Positions 16,369-25,407 of a stretch of DNA of 64,000 bases are shown here, in pieces. The translations under genes were made by a program, and so were the position numbers. The stretch lies in NCBI RefSeq assembly GCF_001413925.1, contig NZ_LBMJ01000001.1:186001-250000 (forward strand), read 5' to 3'. Within the stretch, counting starts at the first letter, position 1. Each line of letters starts with the position of its first letter. Source of the DNA: Nonlabens sp. YIK11 (GTDB lineage: Bacteria > Bacteroidota > Bacteroidia > Flavobacteriales > Flavobacteriaceae). Under the pieces are notes generated by a model that was not told where the DNA came from, ran no database searches, and saw only the letters and a list, made by a program, of their open reading frames with translations.

Positions 16369-16376
16369 ATCTTTGC
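16369..16376 (+). promoter_or_regulatory. -7 box TATCTTTG, rpe
   Basis: TATCTTTG fits TAnnTTTG, 17 bases before the rpe ATG at 16394. The longer frame starting at 16373 overlaps this box, which argues for 16394. Confidence 0.6.
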
Positions 16377-16393
16377 AAAAAACACACCTCATC

Positions 16394-17053
16394 ATGTCAA
16401 AACTTATTGCTCCATCTGTCCTTGCTGCCGACTTTGCCAACCTTCAACGAGATTGTGAAATGTTGAATCGCAGTGACGCAGATTGGTTCCATATCGATAT
16501 CATGGATGGTGTTTTTGTACCCAACATATCTTTTGGGATGCCAGTTTTGCGCGACATTGCAAAGCACGCGACCAAAACCATCGACTGCCATCTCATGATC
16601 GTTGATCCAGATCGTTATGTAAAAGCTTTTGCAGATCTAGGTTGTGATATTCTCACGGTACATTTTGAAGCTTGCACGCACTTGCACCGCACACTCCAAA
16701 ACATCAAAGCTAATGGCATGAAAGCTGGTGTAGCGTTGAATCCGCATACGAGTGTTGATCACTTGAAGGATACAATTAAGGATATTGATCTAGTCTGTTT
16801 GATGAGCGTGAATCCTGGTTTTGGCGGACAAAGTTTTATTGAAAACACCTATGATAAGGTCAAGGAGTTGAAAGAATTGATCAAAAGTAAAGGTGCCTCA
16901 ACACTGATCGAAATCGATGGTGGCGTGACGGACCAGAATGCGAAACAACTGGTAGAAGCTGGCGCAGACGTGTTAGTCGCAGGTTCTTACGTATTCAAAT
17001 CGGCAGATCAAGAAAAGACCATCAAGGAATTGCGCGAACTGGCAAATTCCTAA
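16394..17053 (+). CDS. rpe: Ribulose-phosphate 3-epimerase
   Basis: 219-residue TIM-barrel enzyme interconverting ribulose 5-phosphate and xylulose 5-phosphate in the pentose phosphate pathway. Motifs: IAPSVLAADFANL at the N-terminus, the metal-binding FHIDIMDGVFVPNISFG, CHLMI, VHFEA, the loop MSVNPGFGGQSF and IEIDGGV near the C-terminus. The length matches the family. The start MSKLIAPS is chosen from the family N-terminus and the -7 box immediately upstream. Monocistronic. Confidence 0.97.
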   Translation: MSKLIAPSVLAADFANLQRDCEMLNRSDADWFHIDIMDGVFVPNISFGMPVLRDIAKHATKTIDCHLMIVDPDRYVKAFADLGCDILTVHFEACTHLHRTLQNIKANGMKAGVALNPHTSVDHLKDTIKDIDLVCLMSVNPGFGGQSFIENTYDKVKELKELIKSKGASTLIEIDGGVTDQNAKQLVEAGADVLVAGSYVFKSADQEKTIKELRELANS

Positions 17054-17166
17054 GGCTCTTTAAGTGGACCTTCGAATGTGATGGGTAGACTGCAATACAT
17101 AGTAGAACAGTTGATCGTGATCTATTCAAGTTCAAACACTCCTCTGATTACTACGCTTAATCCAAT

Positions 17167-17174
17167 TATATTTG
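17167..17174 (+). promoter_or_regulatory. -7 box TATATTTG, mgtE
   Basis: TATATTTG fits TAnnTTTG, 19 bases before the mgtE ATG. Confidence 0.55.
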
Positions 17175-17193
17175 TGGATAAGTAACTTTTTCT

Positions 17194-18543
17194 ATGCAAT
17201 TCCAACTTACAGACGATTTTATCGAGAACCTACAGCACCTCATTGAACAGAATGATGCTGAGCAGGTAAAATCGATCCTAGAAGATGTTCACTTTGCAGA
17301 CATTGCGGAGATCATTGACGATCTCAATCTGGAAGAGGCAATCTTCATTATCAAGTTACTGGATAGTGAGACGACCAGTGAGGCTTTGATGGAACTGGAC
17401 GAGGACCAGCGTGATCGAGTCCTGGGCGCCTTGTCGCCTCAAGAAATTGCCGATGAGTTGGAAGAAATGGATACTGATGATGCTGCAGATATCCTTAACG
17501 ACCTATCAGACGAGCGCGCGCAGGAAATCATAAGCGCGATGGCAGATGAGGAACATGTGGAAAACATCGTGGACCTCTTGCGTTATGATGAAAACAGCGC
17601 CGGTGGATTGATGGCCAAAGAATTGGTAAAGGTCAATGAGAACTGGACGGTTACCGGTTGCGTGAGTGAGATGCGCGCACAAGCTGAAAACGTCACCAGA
17701 GTCCACTCCATTTATGTGGTGGACAACAACCAAAAACTGAAAGGCAGACTTTCCCTAAAAGATCTACTCACCAGTGCAGAAAACACACCCATAAAAGAAG
17801 TGTACATCCCTAAAGTGGACTACGTCACCGTCAACACATCTGGTGAAGAGGTTGCACGCATCATGCGTAAGTATGACCTTGAAGCCATTCCTGTAGTAGA
17901 CGAGTTGGATCGTCTCGTTGGTCGCGTTACCATTGATGACATTGTAGATTTTATCACAGAAGAAGCAGAAAAAGATTACCAGCTCGCATCAGGTATCTCT
18001 CAAGACGTAGAGGCTAACGACAGCATCTGGGAACTGACCAGGGCGCGATTGCCGTGGTTGGTTTTGGGACTTTTTGGCGGTATAGGTGCTGCATTTATCA
18101 TGGGGCTTTTTGAGCCGCTCATGGCCCAACATGCAATTTTGTTCCTCTTTACGCCACTTATTGCCGCGATGGCCGGTAATGTAGGTGTCCAGTCCAGCGC
18201 GATTATCGTGCAGGGAATTGCTAATGATGATTTGAAGGGAAGCATCAGCAATCGATTGATTAAAGAGGTGCTGCTGGCCATGCTCAACGGTTTGATTCTG
18301 GGCATCTTGCTATTTGCATACACCTATTTTTCTAAGGGTGACCTGCTAGTATCGGTAGCCATTTCAACCGCCTTGTTTGTGGTGATCATTGTGGCTGGTC
18401 TCATAGGCACCTCGGTTCCTATTATTCTACACAAACGCGGCATTGATCCTGCACTGGCGACAGGTCCTTTTATCACGACCAGCAACGACATTTGCGGGAT
18501 TTTGATTTACTTCATGCTCGCAAAGGCGATTATAGGCATTTAG
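17194..18543 (+). CDS. mgtE: Magnesium transporter MgtE
   Basis: 449-residue magnesium channel. Order: an acidic helical N domain (about 1-130, with repeats such as DELEEMDTDDAADILNDLSD), two CBS domains (about 135-255), the plug helix (SGISQDVEANDSIWELTRAR) and five membrane helices (about 280-449). The conserved pore region AAMAGNVGVQSSAIIVQG and the pore aspartate in ITTSNDICGILIYF are present. In the family the cytosolic N and CBS domains sense intracellular magnesium and close the channel. Monocistronic, with its own -7 box; a palindrome copy lies 27 bases after the stop. Confidence 0.96.
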   Translation: MQFQLTDDFIENLQHLIEQNDAEQVKSILEDVHFADIAEIIDDLNLEEAIFIIKLLDSETTSEALMELDEDQRDRVLGALSPQEIADELEEMDTDDAADILNDLSDERAQEIISAMADEEHVENIVDLLRYDENSAGGLMAKELVKVNENWTVTGCVSEMRAQAENVTRVHSIYVVDNNQKLKGRLSLKDLLTSAENTPIKEVYIPKVDYVTVNTSGEEVARIMRKYDLEAIPVVDELDRLVGRVTIDDIVDFITEEAEKDYQLASGISQDVEANDSIWELTRARLPWLVLGLFGGIGAAFIMGLFEPLMAQHAILFLFTPLIAAMAGNVGVQSSAIIVQGIANDDLKGSISNRLIKEVLLAMLNGLILGILLFAYTYFSKGDLLVSVAISTALFVVIIVAGLIGTSVPIILHKRGIDPALATGPFITTSNDICGILIYFMLAKAIIGI

Positions 18544-18569
18544 AATTCCAGGTGGTATGTTGATGAGTT

Positions 18570-18585
18570 CGCTTTCGCGAAAGCG
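18570..18585. repeat. 16-bp palindrome, copy 5 (after mgtE)
   Basis: Perfect core preceded by GTTGATGAGTT, a flank shared with copies 7, 8 and 9. Confidence 0.95.
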
Positions 18586-18652
18586 ATATTAAATAAACGT
18601 CAACGCTGCTCCTATACTAGCTTGAAAGCTCATTTCCCACTATCTTCACTAC

Positions 18653-19129
18653 ATGAAAGCTGCAACAGCCAAAGAAATACGCGATGAACTCAAGGACCGC
18701 ACGCAAGCCGAGCTGCGCGAGATCGTATTGAGGTTGTCCCGTTTTAAAAAGGAAAACAAAGAGTTGTTGTCCTATTTGCTTTTTGAGGCGCACCATGAAG
18801 ATGAGTACATACAGACCATTAAATCGTACATCGACGAGAAGTTGCTGGAAATCAACACCAGTAATGGATATTATGCCAAAAAAGGAATACGCCGACTTCT
18901 CAAAGAGACCAAGAAATTCATAAGGTATTCTGGCCATAAAGAAACTGAGGTCGCCTTGCTGATTCATTTTTGCAAAAGCCTGCAGGAGACGCATCCTAAA
19001 TTAATGAGTAACAAAATCATTAGGGACGTTGTCAAGCGACAGATTGTGCTGGTAAAAGTTCGGATTTCTACACTTCATGAAGACCTACAATACGACTACC
19101 AGCGAGAACTTAATGACATTGACTACTAA
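18653..19129 (+). CDS. Conserved helical protein of unknown function
   Basis: 158 residues, soluble, strongly charged and almost wholly helical (for example RTQAELREIVLRLSRFKKEN and the C-terminal VVKRQIVLVKVRISTLHED). No signal peptide, membrane segment or cysteine motif is present. I recall similar uncharacterised proteins in other Flavobacteriia but assign no function. It sits 22 bases before the dehydrogenase gene and is probably cotranscribed with it. Confidence 0.75.
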   Translation: MKAATAKEIRDELKDRTQAELREIVLRLSRFKKENKELLSYLLFEAHHEDEYIQTIKSYIDEKLLEINTSNGYYAKKGIRRLLKETKKFIRYSGHKETEVALLIHFCKSLQETHPKLMSNKIIRDVVKRQIVLVKVRISTLHEDLQYDYQRELNDIDY

Positions 19130-19151
19130 CAATTTTTTCTAAATTATATTC

Positions 19152-20114
19152 ATGAAAATCCTTCATTTAGACAGTAATCACAAGATTTTGGAACAAAAAC
19201 TAGCCGATGCTGGTTTTAAGAACCACCACGATTACACCTCTAACAAGGAACAAATTGAAAAAGTTATAGGTCAATATGACGGCCTGGTGGTGCGTAGTAG
19301 GTTCCCAATTGATAAGCAGTTCCTTGAGCAGTGCAGCAACTTAAAGTGCATTGGACGTGTAGGCGCTGGTCTGGAAAACATAGATCTAAAGGTTGCAGAA
19401 GAATTAGGCATTGCTTGTTTTAATGCTCCTGAAGGAAATCGCAATGCGGTAGGCGAACATGCACTAGGAATGCTGCTCTCTTTGTTTAATAAGTTGAATA
19501 AAGCAGATCAAGAAGTGCGTCAAGGTATATGGAACCGTGAAGGAAATCGCGGACTAGAATTGGACGGCAAAACGGTAGGTATCATAGGATATGGAAACAT
19601 GGGAAAAGCCTTTGCCAAAAAACTTAGAGGTTTTGATTGCTCCGTTTTATGTCATGATATTAAAGATGGTGTAGGGGATGAAAATGCCACTCAAGTTTCT
19701 CTAAGCGAGCTGCAATCTAGAGCAGACGTGCTTAGTTTACACACGCCACAAACTCCTGAAACCATTGGAATGATCAGCACTGCGTTCATCTCAGGTTTTG
19801 CTCGTCCCTTTTACCTCATCAATACAGCGAGAGGATCTGCGGTGGTGACTGAGGATCTAGTCACCGCCATGGAAAATGGTAAGGTGCTCGGTGCTGGATT
19901 GGATGTTTTGGAATATGAGAAAAGCTCTTTTGAATCGCTCTTTCGCACCCGCATGCCAGACAGGCAGGAAAGCGATATACCAAAAGCATTGAACAAATTG
20001 ATGCAAATGGAAAACGTCATTTTAAGCCCGCATGTGGCAGGTTGGACGGTAGAGTCAAAATTCAAACTGGCCGAAGTCATCGCAGATAAAATGATCCACC
20101 ACTTGAACTCATAA
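19152..20114 (+). CDS. D-2-hydroxyacid dehydrogenase (phosphoglycerate dehydrogenase-like)
   Basis: 320-residue NAD-dependent dehydrogenase of the D-isomer-specific family. Marks: VGRVGAGLENIDL-type motif (IGRVGAGLENIDL), the Rossmann loop GIIGYGNMGKAFAKKL, the arginine in LINTARGSAVV, GAGLDVLEYE, and the catalytic histidine in LSPHVAGWT. It lacks the ACT domain of full-length SerA, so it is a short-form phosphoglycerate dehydrogenase or a related reductase; no serC is nearby to decide. The segment FRTRMPDRQES (about residues 260-270) is an unusual arginine-rich loop before the C-terminal helix. It follows the helical protein gene closely. Confidence 0.88.
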   Translation: MKILHLDSNHKILEQKLADAGFKNHHDYTSNKEQIEKVIGQYDGLVVRSRFPIDKQFLEQCSNLKCIGRVGAGLENIDLKVAEELGIACFNAPEGNRNAVGEHALGMLLSLFNKLNKADQEVRQGIWNREGNRGLELDGKTVGIIGYGNMGKAFAKKLRGFDCSVLCHDIKDGVGDENATQVSLSELQSRADVLSLHTPQTPETIGMISTAFISGFARPFYLINTARGSAVVTEDLVTAMENGKVLGAGLDVLEYEKSSFESLFRTRMPDRQESDIPKALNKLMQMENVILSPHVAGWTVESKFKLAEVIADKMIHHLNS

Positions 20115-20198
20115 AAAATAGAATCTTGGCGATCAGAAAACGAATCGTTATTTGAAAAATAAATTTATTTTTATTCCAACCAATCATAAATAGATCAC

Positions 20199-20549
20199 AT
20201 GAGTACAGAAGGTTATGATAGCACCAAAAGAAACGAGAGTTTTGAGGAAGCTAAAGAGGCTGCCAAAGAAAGCGCCAGAGAGTTCCAGCGCGGCGTTAAT
20301 GACATTGTAAACGGTCAGGAAAACAAAAAGGTTCTAGCAGGTTTGTTGGGTATCTTTTTAGGAGGACTTGGTATTCACAAGTTTATTCTTGGTTATACTA
20401 AGGAAGGCTTGATCACAATAGGCATCACCGTTATCACCTGCGGTACCATAGGGCCAGTCCTAGGTCTGATTGAAGGTATCATCTATTTGACTAAGTCTGA
20501 CGAGGAATTTTATCAAACCTACCAGGTTGGAAAAAGACCTTGGTTTTAA
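20199..20549 (+). CDS. TM2 domain protein
   Basis: 116-residue membrane protein. A charged N-terminal region (about 1-45) precedes a TM2 domain made of two helices: VLAGLLGIFLGGLGIHKFIL with the conserved GGLGxHxF, and LITIGITVITCGTIGPVLG. TM2 proteins have no settled function in bacteria. The tail KSDEEFYQTYQVGKRPWF is cytosolic. Monocistronic with a terminator directly after. Confidence 0.85.
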   Translation: MSTEGYDSTKRNESFEEAKEAAKESAREFQRGVNDIVNGQENKKVLAGLLGIFLGGLGIHKFILGYTKEGLITIGITVITCGTIGPVLGLIEGIIYLTKSDEEFYQTYQVGKRPWF

Positions 20550-20572
20550 TCTTTATAAATTCACTTACAAAC

Positions 20573-20596
20573 AGTCGCTCTAGGGCGACTTTTTTA
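20573..20596 (+). terminator. Terminator after TM2 gene
   Basis: AGTCGC (20573-20578) pairs with GCGACT (20585-20590), 6-base loop, followed by TTTTTT. It also overlaps the 3' end of the convergent gene by a few bases (stop at 20594). Confidence 0.7.
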
Positions 20597-21685
20597 TTCG
20601 TCTGAGTTTGTGCTGTAATCCAATGGCAGCATGCCGCCAACGCCTAGCTGAGGCAGATATCCTGATAACATCAATTCTCTTGCAGATAGATTATTACCAA
20701 AAGAATCCACATAAATAAAGTGGTCGTACAGCGTTAAATCGGTTTGATGTCCATCGCGATCCCTAACGGAATAGTTGAGATGTCTAAAGGTTATTTTATA
20801 AAGTCCGTTTTCTTCTCGAACTCTATAATGATCTTCTGGATTCACCCGAAAGCCTTTATGATAGAGCTCAAATTTGTTTTCGCTTAATGATTTGTTGATC
20901 AAAGATCGATAGAAAAGTAGCTGTGATATTTCAAAGGCCTTCTCGCGACGCCTATTTCTCCTTCTCTCGTTGGGCTGATCCTTTTCAAGCTCCTGATAAA
21001 AAGAACTTCCCGAAACAAAAGAACTTTCAACCCTATAATTTTCCCTAGCGTGTTCTATCTCAAACTTACGCTCTATTCCTTGTGAAGGTTTGAAAAATCT
21101 AAAATTAATTTCAAATTCGATCAGATCATACTTAATGCGGTATCCCAAATGGTTATTCACGATGATGATGGGATTGCGAGAGCTGGCTGTGAGTTGTTTA
21201 GAATCTGTATTAAACCTCAATCTAACGTCTTTTAAATTGAGTATTTCAGAATCCTCGAGGCTTCTAAGGCCTAAAAAATGATCTAGAAAAAGACGTTCTT
21301 TTGTCGCACGATCCCATGGATCTGGATTAATCACCACGGCTTCCAATTCATTTTCCTGCTGTGCTAACAAAACCAGTTTTAAATCTTCTTGTAATGGATT
21401 TACAAAGGTGCGCGTCTCGTATCCCAAATAAGCGAAAACTAAAGGCGCTTTCATTTCCTTATCGTAATTAATGGAATAGCTACCATCTGGAGCAGTTACG
21501 ACGCCAGTAGAAGTCCCAGACAGATAAACGCCAACTCCCATCAAGGGCTCTTTAGTAATGGCATCTACCACTTTACCTTCTATCAGTTGCTCTTGAGCAC
21601 TGACTTGGATAATAGCGAAAAAGGAAAGGAAGAGCACCAAAATACCCTTGAGGAAAAGACTATTCTGCTGCAGAGGCATCGTCAT
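20594..21685 (-). CDS. Exported protein with carboxypeptidase-like regulatory domain
   Basis: 363-residue protein with a signal peptide (LVLFLSFFAIIQVSAQ), then a CarboxypepD_reg-like domain (about 32-110: IEGKVVDAITKEPLMGVGVY, TAPDGSYSINY, FAYLGYETRTF) and a C-terminal region of unknown fold rich in arginine and aromatic residues. The same beta-sandwich module heads many Bacteroidota outer-membrane receptors, but no barrel follows here. Start is ATG at 21685 or two codons later at 21679; both lie inside the end of the upstream acyltransferase gene (20-26 base overlap), so the two are cotranscribed. A link to the envelope lipids made by that enzyme is only a guess from position. Confidence 0.8.
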   Translation of the reverse strand: MTMPLQQNSLFLKGILVLFLSFFAIIQVSAQEQLIEGKVVDAITKEPLMGVGVYLSGTSTGVVTAPDGSYSINYDKEMKAPLVFAYLGYETRTFVNPLQEDLKLVLLAQQENELEAVVINPDPWDRATKERLFLDHFLGLRSLEDSEILNLKDVRLRFNTDSKQLTASSRNPIIIVNNHLGYRIKYDLIEFEINFRFFKPSQGIERKFEIEHARENYRVESSFVSGSSFYQELEKDQPNERRRNRRREKAFEISQLLFYRSLINKSLSENKFELYHKGFRVNPEDHYRVREENGLYKITFRHLNYSVRDRDGHQTDLTLYDHFIYVDSFGNNLSARELMLSGYLPQLGVGGMLPLDYSTNSDE

Positions 21686-23489
21686 TAGATTTGAAATATT
21701 TCTCTTCCATTTCGGCTTGAAACTCTTCCATGACTGGTTTTACCGTACTCTCTGGAAGGTCTGCTATCCTAATGTACATCAACCCGTCAATCGCATTATT
21801 AAATAACGGATCTACATTAAAAGCAATAACCTTTGCGTTTTGCTTGACATACTTCTTGATCAAAACAGGTAGGCGCAATTCATTAGGCTCCAGCTCGTCT
21901 ATAAGACGATCAAATTTGTTCAAGTCAGCTTCTGAGGCATCAAAAATGAAGTCCTTATCGGCATCTTCCAGCTTAACTTTAAAGCCTTTTTTAGGCTTAA
22001 TGAACTGAGCTAGATAAGGATCATAATAATTGGACTTCATGAATTCTATCATGAGAGACTTAGAGAAATTGGAGAATTTATTACTTATGCTCACGCCACC
22101 AATAAGATACTTGTGATTTGGAAATCTTAACGTACAATGCACGATGCCTTTCCATAATAAGAATAATGGCATCGGCTTTTGCTGATATTCTGGAATGATG
22201 AAGGCACGTCCCATTTCAATACTTTGAGACATCATCTTGTGAGCATCGACATCTATGTTGAAAAGCTCATTGAGGTAAAAACCTTCAATACCATATTCCT
22301 TAAAAATCTCTTCGCCCATTCCCATGCGGTAGGCGCCGGCGATGCAATTGGCATCGCTGTCCCATAGAAACATCTGGTGGTAATATTCATCATATTTATC
22401 CAGATCAATGGACTTGTTAGTGCCTTCTCCTATCTGTCTAAAAGTGATCTCTCTCAATCTACCCAATTCACGTAAGATGTTCGGGATCTTGTCGGCCTTG
22501 GCAAGAAATACTTCGTAATTTTTAGAGATGAGTAAGCGTTTTTCATCCTTGCGCAATTGGTCTACCTCTTTGATCATTTTGGCGCTATCGCCAGTCTCTA
22601 TGATTTTTTTAGGTGGTGGTTTAGGCAGCTTTATATTTTTAGGAATATCTCTAAGCTTGACCGTTTCCTTATCGTAAGCTTTGGAGAGTAAATAGGTTTT
22701 CTTTCTCAAAAACTCTGTAAACTCATCAAGTGAAGAGTGCTCCTTTTGTGCCGCAACGTTGATTGGGTTTCCAATCCTAACAATGATGGTTCTGTTTTTT
22801 TGCGTCAATAATTCTGACGGTAATTTTGCGGTTCTAAAGGTGTCAGAAATCTTGGCCAGTCTATAAAATAATTTACTATTCTTTGCGTGAAAATAAATGG
22901 GAATCACAGGAACCTCAGCTCGCTGTATCAATTTCATAGCGGTCGGTTCCCATGGTTTGTCCACCACTAGCTTACCGTCTCGATACGTAGAAACCTCGCC
23001 AGCAGGAAAAATCCCTAAAGGCAAATCGCTTTTTAAGTGACGCATCGCCTGCATGAAACCAGCAGTTGAAGATTTGGCATCCTTGTGATCCTCAAATGGA
23101 TTTACAGGTAAAATGTATGGTTTAAGTGGCTCAATGCGGTGCAACAAAAAGTTTGCAATGATCTTAAAATCAGGTCTTCTATCCAGCAATAGCTTCAGCA
23201 ACAAAATTCCATCAACGCCGCCTAATGGGTGATTGGAAATAGTAACAAATCCGCCAGTTTTTGGAATGCGTTTTAAATCGTCCTCTGGTATTTCAAAATC
23301 AATTTTTAAATCATCCAGGATCGCATCCAGAAAAACCGTGCCTTGTTTATCCTTGTTGCGCGTGTAGATTTTGTTGAGTGTAGAAATGCGTAACAACTTC
23401 ATAAGCGACCAGCCGCCTATGCGTCCCAGCACACCATATTTATCGATATGGATTGCTTTTGCTACCTCATTTGCATTTACCAGACTCAT
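21660..23489 (-). CDS. Bifunctional N-/O-acyltransferase, OlsF-like (aminolipid synthesis)
   Basis: 609 residues in two halves. The N-terminal half (about 60-290) is a PlsC-type acyltransferase with SNHPLGGVDGILLL and LGIFPAGEVSTYRDGK. The C-terminal half (about 340-600) is a GNAT/hemolysin-type N-acyltransferase with CIAGAYRMGMGEEI, GFYLNELFNID and SQSIEMGRAFIIPEYQ, resembling OlsB. Known fusions of this design, OlsF, make ornithine lipids, and related two-gene systems make glycine/serine lipids in Bacteroidota. Which amino acid is used here cannot be read from sequence. A TAnnTTTG box lies 25 bases upstream. First gene of a two-gene operon. Confidence 0.85.
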   Translation of the reverse strand: MSLVNANEVAKAIHIDKYGVLGRIGGWSLMKLLRISTLNKIYTRNKDKQGTVFLDAILDDLKIDFEIPEDDLKRIPKTGGFVTISNHPLGGVDGILLLKLLLDRRPDFKIIANFLLHRIEPLKPYILPVNPFEDHKDAKSSTAGFMQAMRHLKSDLPLGIFPAGEVSTYRDGKLVVDKPWEPTAMKLIQRAEVPVIPIYFHAKNSKLFYRLAKISDTFRTAKLPSELLTQKNRTIIVRIGNPINVAAQKEHSSLDEFTEFLRKKTYLLSKAYDKETVKLRDIPKNIKLPKPPPKKIIETGDSAKMIKEVDQLRKDEKRLLISKNYEVFLAKADKIPNILRELGRLREITFRQIGEGTNKSIDLDKYDEYYHQMFLWDSDANCIAGAYRMGMGEEIFKEYGIEGFYLNELFNIDVDAHKMMSQSIEMGRAFIIPEYQQKPMPLFLLWKGIVHCTLRFPNHKYLIGGVSISNKFSNFSKSLMIEFMKSNYYDPYLAQFIKPKKGFKVKLEDADKDFIFDASEADLNKFDRLIDELEPNELRLPVLIKKYVKQNAKVIAFNVDPLFNNAIDGLMYIRIADLPESTVKPVMEEFQAEMEEKYFKSNDDASAAE

Positions 23490-23513
23490 AAATCAATTAC
23501 CTACGTTTACCAA

Positions 23514-23521
23514 CAAATATA
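23514..23521 (-). promoter_or_regulatory. -7 box TATATTTG, olsF-like gene
   Basis: Minus-strand TATATTTG fits TAnnTTTG, 25 bases upstream of the ATG at 23489. It overlaps the short space after the aspartokinase gene. Confidence 0.45.
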
Positions 23522-23537
23522 ACACAACGACAACGCA

Positions 23538-24824
23538 TCATTCCCTGACGACCAGTTGCAGCGTTTCTTGGGTACGTTGTTTTAGCAAAACATCCTTGCC
23601 GTCTTCCATTTCCTGGATGGTATCACCGGCATAGTGGCGTATGGTATACAACGACACACCACTCACGTGACTGACCTTAAAATCCTTTTGCAGTCCATCA
23701 AGCAATTCTTCCAGCTTGGCATATTTATCTTCTACACACAGGGAAAAACTAATTGCACTGTTTTGTAAAAGTCCTACCTGTATTTTATTCTCACTAAGCT
23801 CGTCAAAAATCTTTGAGATACTCTTTTCACCTATAAAGCTGAAATCCCTAGACGCGATACGTAAAAACACCATATTCTTCCTCACGATAAAACAAGGTGT
23901 GGTAGGCACAAGGCTTTCACTGGAAGTAATGGTTGACCCATCAGCTTTAGGATCTATAAAAGACTTTACATTAAGCGGTATATTTTTCTCTTGAAGTGGC
24001 TGCAGTGTTTTAGGGTGAATAACACTGGCACCGTAAAAAGCCAACTCAATTGCCTCATCATAAGGTATTTGTTGTAACAATACGGTATCCTGAAACACAC
24101 GTGGATCTGCATTGAGAACACCTGGAACATCCTTCCAGATCGTTACCTCGCTAGCATTGAGACTATAGGCAAGAATCGCTGCCGTGTAGTCACTACCTTC
24201 ACGACCTAGGGTTGTGGTAAAGCCGTTCTCATCAGATCCTATGAATCCCTGCGTGATAAACAATTCATCACCACATTCCTTTTGGATCTGCTCCTCGGTA
24301 TGTTCCCAATCTACCGTGGCATCCCTATACTTATTATCAGTCATGATAAGTTGACGCGCGTCCTTCCAGACCACGGGAATATCGCAGGAATTCAAATAGG
24401 CGGCGACAATTTTAGTAGACATTAATTCTCCATGGCTCACGACTTGATCGTAAAGAAAACTGTAGTTGCGGCTCTTGTTGCGCAGCATTTCGCCTTTGAG
24501 TGACTCTACGATAGCTTTGAGGTCTTTTTTTATATCGCTTTCGCGAAAGCGAACTACCCAATCATCCTCAACACCATCCACGTTCTTGTCTAAGTCTTCA
24601 ATGATCTCCAAGTGTTGCTCCTGCAAATGATCAATTAGCTTGAGGTAGCTATTGTCATTGGATTCATAGCTTGCGATTACAGCCTCCAGCGCGTTTGTGG
24701 TCTTGCCCATCGCCGAAACCACGATGCCCAGATTTTGGGTTCCCATGGTTTTTAAAACCTTAGTGACGTTGCGTACTCCATCGGCATCTTTTACTGATGC
24801 GCCTCCAAATTTGTAAATTCTCAT
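23538..24824 (-). CDS. lysC: Aspartate kinase (monofunctional)
   Basis: 428-residue kinase making aspartyl phosphate, the entry to lysine, threonine, methionine and diaminopimelate. The kinase domain shows MRIYKFGGASVKD, VVSAMGKTTNALE, TQGFIGSDENGFTTTLGREG, SDYTAA and AFYGASVIHPKTLQP. The C-terminal third carries the ACT regulatory region (about 300-420). The start is fixed by an ATGA overlap with the stop of the upstream GNAT gene; the longer frame to 24875 lies inside that gene. The 16-bp palindrome at 24536-24551 is in frame and encodes R92-F-R-E-S96 in the helical insert after the first kinase motifs. Confidence 0.93.
   Translation of the reverse strand: MRIYKFGGASVKDADGVRNVTKVLKTMGTQNLGIVVSAMGKTTNALEAVIASYESNDNSYLKLIDHLQEQHLEIIEDLDKNVDGVEDDWVVRFRESDIKKDLKAIVESLKGEMLRNKSRNYSFLYDQVVSHGELMSTKIVAAYLNSCDIPVVWKDARQLIMTDNKYRDATVDWEHTEEQIQKECGDELFITQGFIGSDENGFTTTLGREGSDYTAAILAYSLNASEVTIWKDVPGVLNADPRVFQDTVLLQQIPYDEAIELAFYGASVIHPKTLQPLQEKNIPLNVKSFIDPKADGSTITSSESLVPTTPCFIVRKNMVFLRIASRDFSFIGEKSISKIFDELSENKIQVGLLQNSAISFSLCVEDKYAKLEELLDGLQKDFKVSHVSGVSLYTIRHYAGDTIQEMEDGKDVLLKQRTQETLQLVVRE
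24536..24551. repeat. 16-bp palindrome, copy 6 (inside lysC)
   Basis: Perfect core read as CGC TTT CGC GAA AGC on the minus strand, encoding RFRES at residues 92-96 of aspartokinase. Confidence 0.97.
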
Positions 24825-25294
24825 TTTCCTAAATATTCTGCTAGTGATGTTCCATCCATTTGCGCCAAGTGCCATCCAGGAATGATGGTGGCGCCTGTGC
24901 TTTCATAAAATTCGACCGCATTTTTGTTCCATTCCAGGACTACCCATTCCACGCGTTTGACTTTTTGTTCCTGCGCGTGAGTGAGTACGCGATCATACAA
25001 TGCCTTGCCCAGGCCTTTGCCTCGCATCTTTTCTGTAACGATCAAGTCCTCCAGGTGAATCGTTTTTCCTTTCCAGGTGGAGAACCTTGGGTAGCATAAG
25101 GCGATGCCTTCTACCTTGCCATCATACTCACCTACAAAACAAGTGAACAATGGTGGTTTTGTTGATGCGTGATATTGTAACTCTTCTACCGTCACCTCAA
25201 CGGCATCTGGTTCCTTCTCAAAAATGGCTAGTTCTGTAATAAGTTCCAGAACTCTAGGATAATCCTCACTATTTGCTGGTCGTACATGTATCAT
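24821..25294 (-). CDS. GNAT family N-acetyltransferase (SSAT-like)
   Basis: 157-residue acetyltransferase. The acetyl-CoA loop is MRGKGLGKALYDRVL, preceded by TIHLEDLIVTEKMRG and followed by RVEWVVLEWNKNAVEFYEST, a pattern close to diamine or thialysine acetyltransferases of the SSAT2 group. The substrate is not proven. It starts at MIHVRPANSED and its stop overlaps the aspartokinase start as ATGA, so the two are translationally coupled; a functional link to the aspartate pathway is possible only by position. Divergent from fbp. Confidence 0.85.
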   Translation of the reverse strand: MIHVRPANSEDYPRVLELITELAIFEKEPDAVEVTVEELQYHASTKPPLFTCFVGEYDGKVEGIALCYPRFSTWKGKTIHLEDLIVTEKMRGKGLGKALYDRVLTHAQEQKVKRVEWVVLEWNKNAVEFYESTGATIIPGWHLAQMDGTSLAEYLGK

Positions 25295-25382
25295 GACAAC
25301 AAAGAAAAGTCAAAAAATATTAGAGGCACACAACTGAAGGCAAAAAGTAGGTAACGATAACGTTATAGTTAAACCAACCCTA

Positions 25383-25390
25383 TATATTTG
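25383..25390 (+). promoter_or_regulatory. -7 box TATATTTG, fbp
   Basis: TATATTTG fits TAnnTTTG. The GTG at 25390 that would start the longest frame is the last base of this box, so transcription should begin after it and the ATG at 25408 is the likely start. Confidence 0.55.
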
Positions 25391-25407
25391 TGCAAACCAA
25401 AAGCTAC

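Noticed and set aside
19930..19985. Arginine-rich segment FRTRMPDRQES in the D-2-hydroxyacid dehydrogenase, with GCATGCCAGACAGGCAGG
   Set aside because: The partial inverted repeat looked like another in-frame repeat insertion, but no second copy was seen in the window, so there is no basis for calling it.
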